Shown piece by piece: positions 8,172 to 17,442 of a stretch of DNA of 64,000 nucleotides. The DNA lies in the NCBI GenBank assembly GCA_964489525.1, contig CAZAYY010000015.1, positions 1 to 64,000 on the forward strand. Direction: 5' to 3'. The notes under the pieces are model-generated. The model was not told the DNA's origin and searched no databases. It was given only the letters and a program-made list of their open reading frames with translations. How positions within the stretch are numbered: the stretch's first letter is position 1; each line of letters begins with the position of its first letter. Source of the stretch: CAZAYY01 sp964489525. GTDB taxonomy: Bacteria > Chloroflexota > Anaerolineae > Anaerolineales > JABWBV01. A program made the translations under genes and the position numbers.

Positions 8172-9194
8172 TTATGGGAGTGCCTCAAACAAAAGGCGCA
8201 CCTTTGAAATTGGGGCATAAGCATATATCGCCCCTTCCAAAAGTAGGGGCAGCGCATCACCTTCGTTTTCCCCCTCCAAAAGCCGGACACCAACAACTTC
8301 TCCCTGCTCGCCTTCGGCAATCATCAAAACCCGGTATACAAAGGGTTCGGACGGGGTATTGACCAGGGACATATTCAAACTGGCGATCAGCCCCCCCGAA
8401 CCCAAATCCAGGCCATCCACAAGTACAGAACCGGGCAAATAGCGCCGTATCGAATCATCCACCGGCAAAGCCGTCACCAATTGGGCTTCCAGGAAGTAAC
8501 CCGGTTCCACACTGCCAGCAAACCGCCAGGCCAAAGGCATGGATTCACCAGCTGGCAATAAATTAAGCATCCCTTGTGCGGTACCGGATGAAAGGATGTT
8601 GCCTTCAAGACCATATATGGTGACCTGCGCAGCCAGGCTCTCAACGGGTTGGGACGATTGGTTTTCAACCACTAGGTAGCAATCCACCCATCCGGAAACC
8701 GCAGGATAACAAACCGAGACATGGTTTAACAAAACCAAGTTGTCAGGCAGCACCCCCGGTTGAACAGCCGGGGCAGACTCGCCTCCTTGCAATGGAATCA
8801 CCAGGGCGTCGCCAATTCTCAAAAACTGTGGATCAACACCCGGGTTGGCGGTCAGGATCGCCTGAACGGTAACCCCATAACGGAATGCGATCACACCCAG
8901 CATCTCTCCCTCACGAATGGTGTGAAGCACAGGGGTAGCCGAAGGCGTTGGGGACAGCGTGGGCGAAGGTTGCAGCAAAACTGGAGGTGCCGGGGTGAAT
9001 AGCAGGGGTGTGGGCGTGCGTGGGCCTGCTGTCTGAAGAATCAGGGAAGGGGTGGAAGGGAACGGCGAAGGAGTTTGCCCTTCTGCTAAATTTACAACCC
9101 GCGAAGAACGACAACCACTGATAATTAGGTGTAAAATAGCAAAGAACCCGACCACCAAAATTTTGAAAAAAAAGTACACTCGATAACGCAACAT
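8172..9194 (-). CDS. LysM-domain lipoprotein
   Basis: A 340-residue exported lipoprotein. The signal peptide ends in a lipobox (LIISGC, Cys ~28). A Pro/Thr/Ser-rich linker (residues ~40-95) leads to one LysM domain (HTIREGEMLGVIAFRYGV through LRIGDALVIPL, ~95-140), which should bind peptidoglycan or a related glycan. The C-terminal ~190 residues are a beta-rich domain (a FxxAM-like 'VENQSSQPVESLAAQVTIYG' part) of unknown function. A TATAAT on the minus strand (9217-9212) lies only 17 nt before the ATG, giving a very short leader. Confidence 0.85.
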   Translation of the reverse strand: MLRYRVYFFFKILVVGFFAILHLIISGCRSSRVVNLAEGQTPSPFPSTPSLILQTAGPRTPTPLLFTPAPPVLLQPSPTLSPTPSATPVLHTIREGEMLGVIAFRYGVTVQAILTANPGVDPQFLRIGDALVIPLQGGESAPAVQPGVLPDNLVLLNHVSVCYPAVSGWVDCYLVVENQSSQPVESLAAQVTIYGLEGNILSSGTAQGMLNLLPAGESMPLAWRFAGSVEPGYFLEAQLVTALPVDDSIRRYLPGSVLVDGLDLGSGGLIASLNMSLVNTPSEPFVYRVLMIAEGEQGEVVGVRLLEGENEGDALPLLLEGAIYAYAPISKVRLLFEALP

Positions 9195-9250
9195 AAAACA
9201 GCCTGATTTTGATTATACCAACCAGCCATTCATCGGTGGCGAGAGATGTG

Positions 9251-11071
9251 ATGTCCGACCAAACCATGCTCCAAGAAGCAATAAATGCCGCCCAGGTAGG
9301 AGAAAAAGCCAGGGCAAGAGATTTGTTAACCCGATTGCTGCGAAAAAACCAGAGCAACCCGGAATATTGGTATTGGATGAGCGCTGTGGTTGAAACGCAA
9401 CGCGAGCAAATTTTTTGCCTGGAAAATTTGCTGAAACTTAAACCAGGGGATAAGTTTGCCCGGCGCGGCTTGATCATGCTTGGAGCGCTGCCCCCAGATG
9501 ATTCGCTTGTGCCCCCACCCGCCAGCCGCGCCCAAATGTGGAAGGTGGAAATACCGAAAGAAACCAAAACGCCAAAACTAAATCCCAAAATGGTACTCAC
9601 CTTTGCGGGTTTTTTGGGAACCCTGGCAATTTTTGTTGGGCTGATTTTATTCGGCATCTTTGGCATAAACGCCCTCAACCCGCCTGCCCAACCTTTGGCC
9701 ACTCCCAATTTCCTGTTAACGGCCACTTTTATTCAGTACGCCACACTAACGCCTTCTGCTGCGCCAACCCAACCCGAAAGCCCCATGGGCCAGGCCGCCG
9801 CACCGGTCATTCCGGAACAAACCCCATTTTCTTCCTTGCTCCGGGCAACGTACACACCAACCCCAATGTTCGTCGCAACACCGCACCCCGAAACAGAATA
9901 CTATCGGTTTGCACTGCTAGAACGCCAACGGGGTGATCTGGAAAAAACCATCCAAAACCTGGTTCAGGCAATTGAAGCCTTACCGAATGCTGCAGATCTT
10001 CATTTTCAACTTGGGGATACCTACATGCAGTTAGGTGAATACCAAAAAGCCCTGTATGCATTTCAAACTGCCGTAAACATAGACCGGAGTTTCGGCCCAG
10101 CGTATTATGGCATCGCAATCGCAAAAGCTGCGCTGGACCCAAAAGCTGACACCAGCCAGGAATTGGCAGAAGCTGAAAAATTATCGCCAGATTTCAGCCT
10201 GATTTACATCGAAAATGCCCGGGCTGCACTGCGAAATAACCAGATAGAGAGCGCCAGAGACGCTGTGGTAAAGGCGAAAACCCTGCTGCCAGAATCTGCG
10301 ATTGTTTTCGCGATTGAAGCCGAAATCTTCTTGGAAGGGGGGGAATATTCTGAAGCCCTCCGAACCGGACAGGAAGCATTAAGCAGAGATGTAACCCTGA
10401 TTCCGGTATACCTGGTCGTTGCCAAAGCCTACCTTGGAGATGGCAACCTGAGCAAAGGGGTTGAATTCCTGGAAAAATATATCTGGTACACCGATTTTTC
10501 AGTTGATGGACTGAGACTTCTTGGCAGCACCTATTTGGACGCCGGGGAATTCCAAAAGGCTGTGGATATTTTCGGCCTGATTGTTGAGACCGACAACCTC
10601 GATTCGGATGCATTCTACCAACGCGGGCAAGCATACCTTAAACTTAACAATGGGGACGCAGCACTGGAAGATTTCCAATCCGCCAACCGCCTGCGGCGGG
10701 GTCGTTTCGATTACAACCTGGGGATTGCACAAGGCCTGTTCGCCACAGGTGCTGTCCAACTGGCGCTGCTACAATTGAATGAAACCCTCCCACTGGCCAC
10801 AAATGACCTGCAAAAAGCCGAACTCTATTACAACCGGGCGGTTCTCTTAGCATCTATTCGCCAATTTGCGGGTGCTCGGGCAGACGCCAACCGAATCTTA
10901 CAGCTGGAAGACGTTTTACCCGTGACCCTGGTTGAACAGGCGCAGCAGCTCTTGGAATCGGTGGAAACAGCCCTTTCCACCCTGACCCCTGCGGCCCCAC
11001 AACCAACACAGCCAGGTACGCCTGCAAACCCCACCCCAACGCCAGGCCCGTCCGCCACCCCCGCCCGTTGA
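9251..11071 (+). CDS. TPR-repeat membrane protein
   Basis: A 606-residue protein. The N-terminus is a short TPR-like helical domain common in Chloroflexota (QEAINAAQVGEKARARDLL, residues ~6-80). One membrane helix (MVLTFAGFLGTLAIFVGLIL, ~115-140), a Thr/Pro-rich linker, then at least eight TPR units (~220-570; e.g. ADLHFQLGDTYMQLGEYQKA) and a Pro/Thr-rich tail ending PTPGPSATPAR follow. It is probably a cell-envelope scaffold. The ATG at 9251 with GAGAG before it starts the conserved domain; an in-frame ATG at 9209 would add 14 residues. It converges with the next gene, 9 nt apart. Confidence 0.85.
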   Translation: MSDQTMLQEAINAAQVGEKARARDLLTRLLRKNQSNPEYWYWMSAVVETQREQIFCLENLLKLKPGDKFARRGLIMLGALPPDDSLVPPPASRAQMWKVEIPKETKTPKLNPKMVLTFAGFLGTLAIFVGLILFGIFGINALNPPAQPLATPNFLLTATFIQYATLTPSAAPTQPESPMGQAAAPVIPEQTPFSSLLRATYTPTPMFVATPHPETEYYRFALLERQRGDLEKTIQNLVQAIEALPNAADLHFQLGDTYMQLGEYQKALYAFQTAVNIDRSFGPAYYGIAIAKAALDPKADTSQELAEAEKLSPDFSLIYIENARAALRNNQIESARDAVVKAKTLLPESAIVFAIEAEIFLEGGEYSEALRTGQEALSRDVTLIPVYLVVAKAYLGDGNLSKGVEFLEKYIWYTDFSVDGLRLLGSTYLDAGEFQKAVDIFGLIVETDNLDSDAFYQRGQAYLKLNNGDAALEDFQSANRLRRGRFDYNLGIAQGLFATGAVQLALLQLNETLPLATNDLQKAELYYNRAVLLASIRQFAGARADANRILQLEDVLPVTLVEQAQQLLESVETALSTLTPAAPQPTQPGTPANPTPTPGPSATPAR

Positions 11072-11080
11072 TCCCCCCAA

Positions 11081-12370
11081 TCAGGGAACTGGGGCAATCA
11101 TCCACCGGTTTTGAACCTCGGTTGTTTGCGCTGAAAGAAGGTTATATTCAATAAGAACATCCACTGTAACCCCAAACGCATCTGCCAGAACTGCGAGCGA
11201 GGAAGAATCCTCAATAAAACGGACTCCAAGCTGGGGTAAACCTGCAGCATCTTTCACCCCGGGCAGAACCACGATGGCCGTGCCAGCCCGAATTGCCCCT
11301 CCAAGTGGCCTGGGATTAACCCATTCCAAAACCGCTGTTGAAGTATCAAACTGCACTGCCAGCCCTGCAAAACTCTCGCCAGCCTCTACCACGTGAACGA
11401 GATACCGGTTATCCGGACCAAATGGAGTGCCCTGAATTGGGCCCGGTGTGAGGGTGGCAGGAACAGGTGTGGGCGGCACCCCGGTTGGCGTTGATGTCGG
11501 AGATGGACTCGGCGTAGGCGAATTCGTCGGGGTAATGGATGGCGCAGCCGTTGGCGTTTGGCTGGGTTCGGGCAGCAGTAATTGGGCCGAGGTAAGTGCC
11601 TGGGCGGTGGCCTCACGCATCAAAGAAACCTGCTGGGTTTGGTATGCGCGGGTGGCGGCCAGGGCGGCAACCACAGAAGTGGAGGTTTGTTGGGGTGTGA
11701 CGGTTTCCTGCCAGAGCGCAAAACTGGCTCCCGATGGGTAAACTGCCTGTAAAACAATCCCGACAGATAAAACCCCAACCAGCACCAGGATGATGAACCC
11801 GGCGGCATAACGTACCCATAAATTGGATTTCGAGGCAGGTTTTATAAAAACATTTGCAGCCTGGCTGCTGCCGTCGTTTTGCAGCAAGGGACAGTTTGGA
11901 TAGTTTTCACTCAGGCAAAAGGCGGATTGGTGCGCTGAAGTCGGAGGAGACCCGGGCTTCACCCGGTAGCACCTGTGATCTTCATGGGCAAACACAAAGT
12001 TCGATTGCTCATCGGTGTCAAGCCCCAGGTGTGGACAACTCAGGCGAGGAGGTTCATACCGGGAAGCCAAAGGCATTGAACCTGCAGGCGGCGCAGATTG
12101 CCTCAGGGCAGCATCTGACTGCGCTCTAAGCTGGGCATATTCAGAAATTGATTTTCCCGGTAAAAGAATCTCCAGGCCACCTGATTCCCAACGGGCATTC
12201 CAGTTATAAATACTGGCCAGGCTTACCCCTAACACATCTGCTGCCTCGCGTGGATTCTTGCCTTCGTCCAGAAGCAAAATTGCCTGAGCGCGCTGGCGGG
12301 CCAATGCCTGGCGGTCATTTTTTGCAACATAAACCAGCAAATTTCTTTCTGGTGGGGTTAGTTTCGTCAC
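11081..12370 (-). CDS. Membrane protein with HTH, Cys-motif, TM and LysM-like domains
   Basis: 429 residues in an unusual order. Residues 1-70 form a helix-turn-helix of the IS630/Homeodomain-like kind (REAADVLGVSLASIYNWNARW). Residues ~105-165 hold the motif CPHLGL-x(n)-HRCYRV-x(n)-CLSENYPNCP, with conserved Cys/His that could bind a metal or FeS cluster. One membrane helix follows at ~180-205 (FIILVLVGVLSVGIVLQAV). Then come an Ala/Gln helix, a Thr/Pro linker and a C-terminal LysM-like pair (YLVHVVEAGESFAGLAVQF; SSSLAVLADAFGV). The start is a GTG at 12370. It may be a membrane-bound one-component regulator sensing the wall; that role is inference. Confidence 0.75.
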   Translation of the reverse strand: MTKLTPPERNLLVYVAKNDRQALARQRAQAILLLDEGKNPREAADVLGVSLASIYNWNARWESGGLEILLPGKSISEYAQLRAQSDAALRQSAPPAGSMPLASRYEPPRLSCPHLGLDTDEQSNFVFAHEDHRCYRVKPGSPPTSAHQSAFCLSENYPNCPLLQNDGSSQAANVFIKPASKSNLWVRYAAGFIILVLVGVLSVGIVLQAVYPSGASFALWQETVTPQQTSTSVVAALAATRAYQTQQVSLMREATAQALTSAQLLLPEPSQTPTAAPSITPTNSPTPSPSPTSTPTGVPPTPVPATLTPGPIQGTPFGPDNRYLVHVVEAGESFAGLAVQFDTSTAVLEWVNPRPLGGAIRAGTAIVVLPGVKDAAGLPQLGVRFIEDSSSLAVLADAFGVTVDVLIEYNLLSAQTTEVQNRWMIAPVP

Positions 12371-12600
12371 CTTTAATAATCCTTAGTGTATTTCGCCAAA
12401 ACACCATAACAACGAATCTGGGTACCCATAACTTTCGAACAGAGAACCTTTTTCATGTTCAAACAAAAGTTTAACACAATTTCCGATTCCTTTTGGAATT
12501 TAGAAATCCCTTTCCAAGTTTAGAACGCTGAAACCATATCCCTTTTTCTGCGTATGGTATTAAAATGATCGTACTTAGACCCAGGATATTGGAGGTTGAA

Positions 12601-13476
12601 ATGAGAACCATAAAGTTAATTGCCGCAATAGCCACACTGGCCTTAAGCATGTTGGCCTGCTCTTTGAATTTCGTGGGAGATTTCCAAGGACCCGAAACCG
12701 TTCAGAAAACCACCTCACCCATCACCGAGCTGATCACCATTCCTGTTCCTGACGCACAGGATGTTGACCTGACCATCGCAATTGGTGCTGGCAAACTGGA
12801 ATTAAACCCAGGAGCCCAAGACGGGCTGGTGGTTGGCACGATTACCTACAATGTGACCGATTTCAAGCCCGGATTCACCAGTGAAAATGGTGTTGTCCGG
12901 TTGGAACAAGGTAACTTTAAATTAGATGGGATTCCCTCGTTTGATCGAGATATTAAAAACGATTGGAATTTGGCGCTTGCCAACCAGGAGATGACCTTAA
13001 GAATTAAGGCAGGGGCCTACGAAGGGGAATTCGAACTGGGCGGGTTAAGCTTGAAAGACCTGTATGTTGAAGATGGCGCATCCAATGTGACCCTGACATT
13101 TTCTGAACCCAACCAAACCGAAATGCGGGTACTCAACTACTCCACCGGCGCTTCAAATGTTACCCTCGAAAATTTAGCGAACGCCAACTTTACGAGCATG
13201 ATTTTCCGCAGTGGGTTGGGTAATTACACCCTTGATTTCTCTGGCACACTGCAGAGGGACTGCACGGTGAACATTTCTTCAGGGTTAAGTAATGTCAAAC
13301 TCTTAATTCCTGAAGGTGTGTCCGCCAGGGTTAATGTAGAAAGCAGCCTCACCAAGGTAAACACTCGGGGTGCCTGGGAATCGAATGGGAATTTTTATAT
13401 CCAGAATGGGACTGGCCCGACCATAACCATACAAATTGACCTGGGTGCGGGCCAACTTGAGCTGACCAACCCGTAA
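12601..13476 (+). CDS. Lipoprotein with toast-rack/LiaF-like beta-helical adhesin domain
   Basis: 291 residues starting at the ATG at 12601 behind TGGAGGTTGAA; an in-frame ATG at 12565 lacks a good site. The signal peptide with lipobox LSMLAC (Cys ~19) anchors it to the membrane. The remainder is Asn/Gly-rich beta structure with repeating rungs (IAIGAGKLELNPG, GASNVTLTFS, GASNVTLENL, SGLSNVKLLIP, LGAGQLELTNP), the look of DUF2154/DUF4097-type 'toast-rack' adhesins. The function is unknown; related domains occur in LiaF-type envelope-stress sensors. It is followed by a strong terminator at 13497. Confidence 0.82.
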   Translation: MRTIKLIAAIATLALSMLACSLNFVGDFQGPETVQKTTSPITELITIPVPDAQDVDLTIAIGAGKLELNPGAQDGLVVGTITYNVTDFKPGFTSENGVVRLEQGNFKLDGIPSFDRDIKNDWNLALANQEMTLRIKAGAYEGEFELGGLSLKDLYVEDGASNVTLTFSEPNQTEMRVLNYSTGASNVTLENLANANFTSMIFRSGLGNYTLDFSGTLQRDCTVNISSGLSNVKLLIPEGVSARVNVESSLTKVNTRGAWESNGNFYIQNGTGPTITIQIDLGAGQLELTNP

Positions 13477-13496
13477 CCCACACAATCAGAATAATC

Positions 13497-13527
13497 AAAA
13501 AAACCGAGGCTACGCCTCGGTTTTTTT
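13497..13527. terminator. Bidirectional rho-independent terminator
   Basis: CCGAGGC-TAC-GCCTCGG (13504-13520) is flanked by seven A on the left and seven T on the right, so the stem extends to A/T pairs. It serves both the rightward lipoprotein gene and the leftward aldo/keto reductase gene. Confidence 0.95.
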
Positions 13528-13533
13528 GATTCC

Positions 13534-14511
13534 TTAAACGCCGCGCTTTCGATAATCGCTAACATCATCCAGGATGGCTTTGGCATCTTCTGGCAGGCGG
13601 AAATGAGCAGCCCCAAAATTATCTTCCAACTGATCCAGGGTGCGCGGGCCAATAATTGGGCTGGTGATCAGGGGATTGGTCAGCTGCCAGGCAACCGCAA
13701 TCTGCGAGGGGGTTTTTCCATATTCCTGGGCAATCTTTTCCACTGCCTCCAACACCTGCCAGCCGGTTTCGTTAAAATACCGAATTTGCACTCCAGAGGC
13801 CCGGTTGCTCTCCGGGACAGGCTCGCCTTTACGGTATTTGCCGGTCAGAAAACCACCCGCTAGGGGGCTGTAGGGAATGACGCCAAGCTGGTATTCCCGG
13901 CAAATATCCATCAATTCTCGTTCAAACTCAGCCCGATAAACCAAATTGTAGTGGGGTTGGAGCGAGTCGTAACGGGCTGTGTGAAAAGTATCCGCAGCCC
14001 ACAACGCTTGCATCAAACGCCAGGCGGGGTAATTGGAACAACCGATATAGCGCACTTTTCCCTGGCGAATCAGGTCATCAAAGGCTTTCAATGTCTCTTC
14101 AATGGGGGTACCTTCGTCAAACCAATGGGCCTGGTAAAGATCAATATAGTCCGTTCCCAGTCGGCGCAAAGAGGATTCTACTGCGCTCATAATGTGACCG
14201 CGTGAAAGGCCTTCTTCGTTTGGACCTGTTCCCATCTGCCCACGTACTTTTGTAGCAATAACCACCCGTTCCCGGGGAATGCCGCTGCTCTTCAACCAAT
14301 TACCAATAATGGTTTCAGAAACGCCCCCGGCATTGCCCTTGGCCCAACGGGAGTATACATCTGCCGTATCAATAAAGTTAATCCCACCATTATAGGCCGC
14401 TGTGAGAATTTCCAGGGAAAGCTTCTCGTCCGCAGTCCAGCCAAACTGCATTGTGCCCAGGCACAATTCTGAAACCTTTAAACCTGTTTTGCCCAATCGC
14501 CGGTATTCCAT
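13534..14511 (-). CDS. Aldo/keto reductase
   Basis: A 325-residue NAD(P)H-dependent oxidoreductase of the AKR superfamily, (beta/alpha)8 barrel. The catalytic tetrad is visible: Asp in FIDTADVYS with its Tyr (~55-60), Lys in VIATKVRG (~88) and His in LYQAHWFD (~130). NADP-binding residues are in the C-terminal IGPRTLDQLEDN part. The length and the start at 14511 (ATG with GGAGAGC nearby) are normal. The natural substrate is not predictable. It is monocistronic, ending at the shared terminator. Confidence 0.93.
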   Translation of the reverse strand: MEYRRLGKTGLKVSELCLGTMQFGWTADEKLSLEILTAAYNGGINFIDTADVYSRWAKGNAGGVSETIIGNWLKSSGIPRERVVIATKVRGQMGTGPNEEGLSRGHIMSAVESSLRRLGTDYIDLYQAHWFDEGTPIEETLKAFDDLIRQGKVRYIGCSNYPAWRLMQALWAADTFHTARYDSLQPHYNLVYRAEFERELMDICREYQLGVIPYSPLAGGFLTGKYRKGEPVPESNRASGVQIRYFNETGWQVLEAVEKIAQEYGKTPSQIAVAWQLTNPLITSPIIGPRTLDQLEDNFGAAHFRLPEDAKAILDDVSDYRKRGV

Positions 14512-14771
14512 AATTTGCTCTCCTTGTTTTCCAGCCTGTTTTCAGACTTGATTATATTCCCATGTTCTCCTGTTGATTTGGTCATACCATAATTCAACAG
14601 ATTTTGTATAATAAATTTGTAACTTCTTAACCCTTCCAAAAGGCAGCAGTTACATGCTTCGAATTTTTTTATACACGATTCTGAAAGATGTTATTTATTC
14701 AAACGAATATTAAACCATTTCGAGATTAAAGCACACTGAGTGTTCAACGGGTTCAGATAAGGAGAAAACGC

Positions 14772-15305
14772 ATGAAGAACCAGGGACAAATCGTCATTGG
14801 CAGCCTGATTGCCCTCTTAGGAATTTTACTGCTGGCAGATAATTTTTTGAATATTGATATCGGCCGCCTGATTTTCCCTGCTATTCTGATTGGCCTGGGA
14901 ATCTGGGTAATTACCAGGCCTCGAATGGTGGAGCCAGATACTGAACCCCACTTCACCTTATTAGGCGATTTAGAACGTTCAGGCCAGTTTGAGGCAAAAA
15001 ATGAAGAGTTTTGGGTGTTTGTGGGCGATATTGACCTGGATTACACAAAAAGCCAGTTCCCAGAAAACAACCTGCGTGTCAGGGTTTATGGTTTTGTGGC
15101 CGATATAGAACTGCGGATTCCACCTGAAGTGGGGGTTTCTTTAACTTCGGATGGGTTTGTTGTCAACACAAAAATCAACGGGCAAAAAAAAGAAGTTGTG
15201 ATCAGCGGGCAAAAATGGCAAAGCCCCAATTATGAAAGCGCCGCTCGAAAAATGGATATCCAAACGGCGTTCTTTGTTTCAGATGTTAAGATCATTCAAG
15301 TCTGA
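14772..15305 (+). CDS. LiaF-like membrane protein
   Basis: 177 residues. Two short hydrophobic helices in a hairpin (IVIGSLIALLGILLLADNF and IFPAILIGLGIWVI, residues ~7-50; DUF5668-type) precede a soluble C-terminal beta domain (~70-177) like the LiaF/VraT 'cell-wall-active antibiotics response' domain (VFVGDIDLDYTKSQF). Such proteins modulate envelope-stress sensing; no histidine kinase gene is next to it here. The ATG follows AAGGAGAAAACGC. Its last 10 nt overlap the convergent CBS gene. Confidence 0.8.
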   Translation: MKNQGQIVIGSLIALLGILLLADNFLNIDIGRLIFPAILIGLGIWVITRPRMVEPDTEPHFTLLGDLERSGQFEAKNEEFWVFVGDIDLDYTKSQFPENNLRVRVYGFVADIELRIPPEVGVSLTSDGFVVNTKINGQKKEVVISGQKWQSPNYESAARKMDIQTAFFVSDVKIIQV

Positions 15306-15724
15306 GATTGGGCTGTTTCGTGTTCAAAAACAAAACGGCGCAAAAAATCGGATACGGTAATAATCCCCACCAACCTGCCGCTTTCCATAACCGGTAAAGC
15401 GCCAAACTTTTTATCCAGAAGCAGCCTGGCAGCATCCACAGCAGGCGCATCCGCCAGAATGGTAAGCGGGTTTTGGGTCATACATCCAGCGGCAGTCATC
15501 TGGTCCAAAATTTGATCTTCTTCCCACCTCTCGTGCAGCACGTAAGGAGATTTCATCACAAGACGGATATCCCGGTCCGTTACAATGCCAACCAATTCTC
15601 CATAACGGTTTAGTACCGGAAGCTGCCGGCAATTGTGCTGGTGCATGATTGTAATCATTTTCCGCAAAGGGGTATTAGGCTCTACCGTTACCGGGTTTTG
15701 AGTCATTAAGTCGCGCACCAACAT
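15296..15724 (-). CDS. CBS-domain pair protein
   Basis: 142 residues consisting only of two CBS domains: LVRDLMTQNPVTVEPNTPLRK ... LVGIVTDRDIR and MTQNPLTILADAPAVDAA ... LVGIITVSDFLRR. Together they form one Bateman module that would bind an adenosine nucleotide. No effector domain is present, so it probably regulates a partner protein. The start is the ATG at 15724 behind GGGAGGTAACCCC. It lies 22 nt downstream of the aminotransferase gene on the same strand. Confidence 0.9.
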   Translation of the reverse strand: MLVRDLMTQNPVTVEPNTPLRKMITIMHQHNCRQLPVLNRYGELVGIVTDRDIRLVMKSPYVLHERWEEDQILDQMTAAGCMTQNPLTILADAPAVDAARLLLDKKFGALPVMESGRLVGIITVSDFLRRFVFEHETAQSQT

Positions 15725-15746
15725 GGGGTTACCTCCCGGGTCATTT

Positions 15747-16895
15747 TTAAGGCCAAAGGATCTGCGCTAGCGCCGCCAGCAAAAGATCTGCATCTGCTTT
15801 TGTATTGTACCCTTGAAAAGACACGCGGATGATATTGGCGTTTTGCCACTTGTATACCGGGACCTCAATTTTCCATAGGTCATACATTTTGTGCTTAACC
15901 TGGGCAGCGTCCAGGTGTTCTGGTAAAAAGGCTGCAAAAAATTGAGGCGCGAGCATAGAAGCATCTTCTGCAATCGGAGGAAGATGCGTCAGGGAGCGGA
16001 TATTGGCATGGGTTTCAACAGCCAAAGCAGCACAATCCCGCTGAACAACGGGCCAATTGTGTTCTTCTTGAAAGGAAATTGCGGCAGGCACAGTGAGGTA
16101 AGCAGAAAGGTCGCGGGTTCCCTGCCATTCCTGCTCATCCAGGTAGCGATTGCCTGTGCCATAACCCGGGTCGGGATGGTAACCCCAACTGACCACCAAC
16201 GGTTCCAACCACATTTGAGCACCCGGAGAGGCATACACAAAAGCAGCACCTTTCGGAGCACACATCCATTTATGGCAGGCGCCAATATAGACATCTGCCC
16301 CCAATGTTTCCAAATCAAGGGGAATATGGCCGGGAGCATGGGCGCCATCCACAATCGTTATCATGCCAGACCCTTTAGTTTTCGCCAGAATGGTCTCCAC
16401 CGGAAGACGCAAAGCGGTTGCGCTGGTGATGTGGCTGAGGAAAATCACCCTGGTGCGTGGGGTAATGTTCGACAGGAATTTTTCAACATAGGCTTCGGAT
16501 GAAATGGGCGGTAAACCCAGGGGGACCTTATGGTAGACCGCGCCAGTTTTTTGACACACAAATTCCCAGGTGCGATCTAAAGCGCCATACTCATGATCGG
16601 AAGTCAGAATCACATCCCCGGGTTTCAAAGGAACACTGCGGGCAACCATATTTCCTGCAGTGGTTGGGTTCGGGTAATAAACAAGGTTGTCTGGAGATGC
16701 GGAAAGGTATATCCCTAACTTCTGGCGCGATTCAGCGAGGAAGTTAAGGGCCTGCCTGCCTAAAAAAACAACCGGCTGGTTTTCCAGCTTCCACTGCCAG
16801 GTATGGTATGCCAGCATCACCGGTTTTGGGCAGGCGCCGAAAGAACCGTGATTCAGAAAAACAACCGCTGGATCAAGCCCAAAAAGGTCTTTCAA
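15747..16895 (-). CDS. Class V aminotransferase (isopenicillin-N-epimerase/SufS-like fold)
   Basis: About 382 residues, a fold-type I PLP enzyme. FLNHGSFGACPKPV is the substrate-binding N-terminus, TSDHEYGA is near 115, the PLP-binding Asp/His is in IVDGAHAPGHIPL (~200), and the Schiff-base Lys is in GACHKWMCAPKG (~225). It most resembles isopenicillin N epimerase-like and ergothioneine-desulfurase-like (EgtE) enzymes; the true substrate is unknown. I chose a TTG start at 16895 preceded by GGGGGAT, which avoids overlap with the upstream gene; an in-frame ATG at 16955 would overlap it by 47 nt. Confidence 0.82.
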   Translation of the reverse strand: MKDLFGLDPAVVFLNHGSFGACPKPVMLAYHTWQWKLENQPVVFLGRQALNFLAESRQKLGIYLSASPDNLVYYPNPTTAGNMVARSVPLKPGDVILTSDHEYGALDRTWEFVCQKTGAVYHKVPLGLPPISSEAYVEKFLSNITPRTRVIFLSHITSATALRLPVETILAKTKGSGMITIVDGAHAPGHIPLDLETLGADVYIGACHKWMCAPKGAAFVYASPGAQMWLEPLVVSWGYHPDPGYGTGNRYLDEQEWQGTRDLSAYLTVPAAISFQEEHNWPVVQRDCAALAVETHANIRSLTHLPPIAEDASMLAPQFFAAFLPEHLDAAQVKHKMYDLWKIEVPVYKWQNANIIRVSFQGYNTKADADLLLAALAQILWP

Positions 16896-16908
16896 TGATC
16901 CCCCATTC

Positions 16909-17442
16909 CTAAGATGGAAGAATAATCCGGGTCGTACGCCGCCTGGTGATGGCAAAACTGGCCACGGATAAGGACCAAATCACCGACCAACCCAACAACC
17001 AGAGGGGCAAATAATACAAAACAGATGTGATTGCCTCCAACCCAACCGACAAACCAGTCCAAATCGCATTGAAGACTGGCTCGATATTAAAGGGAAGCCC
17101 GCTGAAATCCATCGAATTCAGCAAAAACCGGACCTGGGTAGTCAACATAAACCCCCAGAACGCCCAGGTAAACCAGACGATGAACCCAAAAACTGCGGCC
17201 CAGCCCACCCACCGGGTAAAGCGCTGCCAGCGCTGCTGGCGGGTAAACTTGTCCAGAAACCGGGTTGTAAACCCGGGCATTGGTGCAGCCGGCGACAGGT
17301 GTTCAAGTACATGGGCAACCAGGAAAACTTCTGCCTGAGGATGTTGAACCAGGTCAAAATCCGGGTCACCAAAATATTCGGCATCCTGCAAAAATAAATC
17401 GCGGTTGAAAACGGGGAAATGTTCAGGATGTTTCAGTTTCAT
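16909..17442 (-). CDS. Small membrane protein coupled to the ECF sigma factor
   Basis: About 177 residues with the ATG at 17442, overlapping the end of the sigma-factor gene by 20 nt, so translation is probably coupled. The N-terminal ~70 residues are cytoplasmic. Two or three hydrophobic segments follow (WVGWAAVFGFIVWFTWAFWGF near 85; VLYYLPLWLLGWSVIWSLSV near 145), with a basic tail. Position and shape fit an anti-sigma factor or membrane sensor. No zinc anti-sigma HxxxCxxC motif is seen, so that role is inferred only from context. Confidence 0.7.
   Translation of the reverse strand: MKLKHPEHFPVFNRDLFLQDAEYFGDPDFDLVQHPQAEVFLVAHVLEHLSPAAPMPGFTTRFLDKFTRQQRWQRFTRWVGWAAVFGFIVWFTWAFWGFMLTTQVRFLLNSMDFSGLPFNIEPVFNAIWTGLSVGLEAITSVLYYLPLWLLGWSVIWSLSVASFAITRRRTTRIILPS

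Noticed and set aside
12490..12535. Imperfect tandem repeat upstream of the toast-rack lipoprotein (two ~20-nt units ending TTTAGAA)
   Set aside because: The units share only about two thirds of their bases in an A/T-rich stretch. It may be a binding site, but the evidence is too weak to list.
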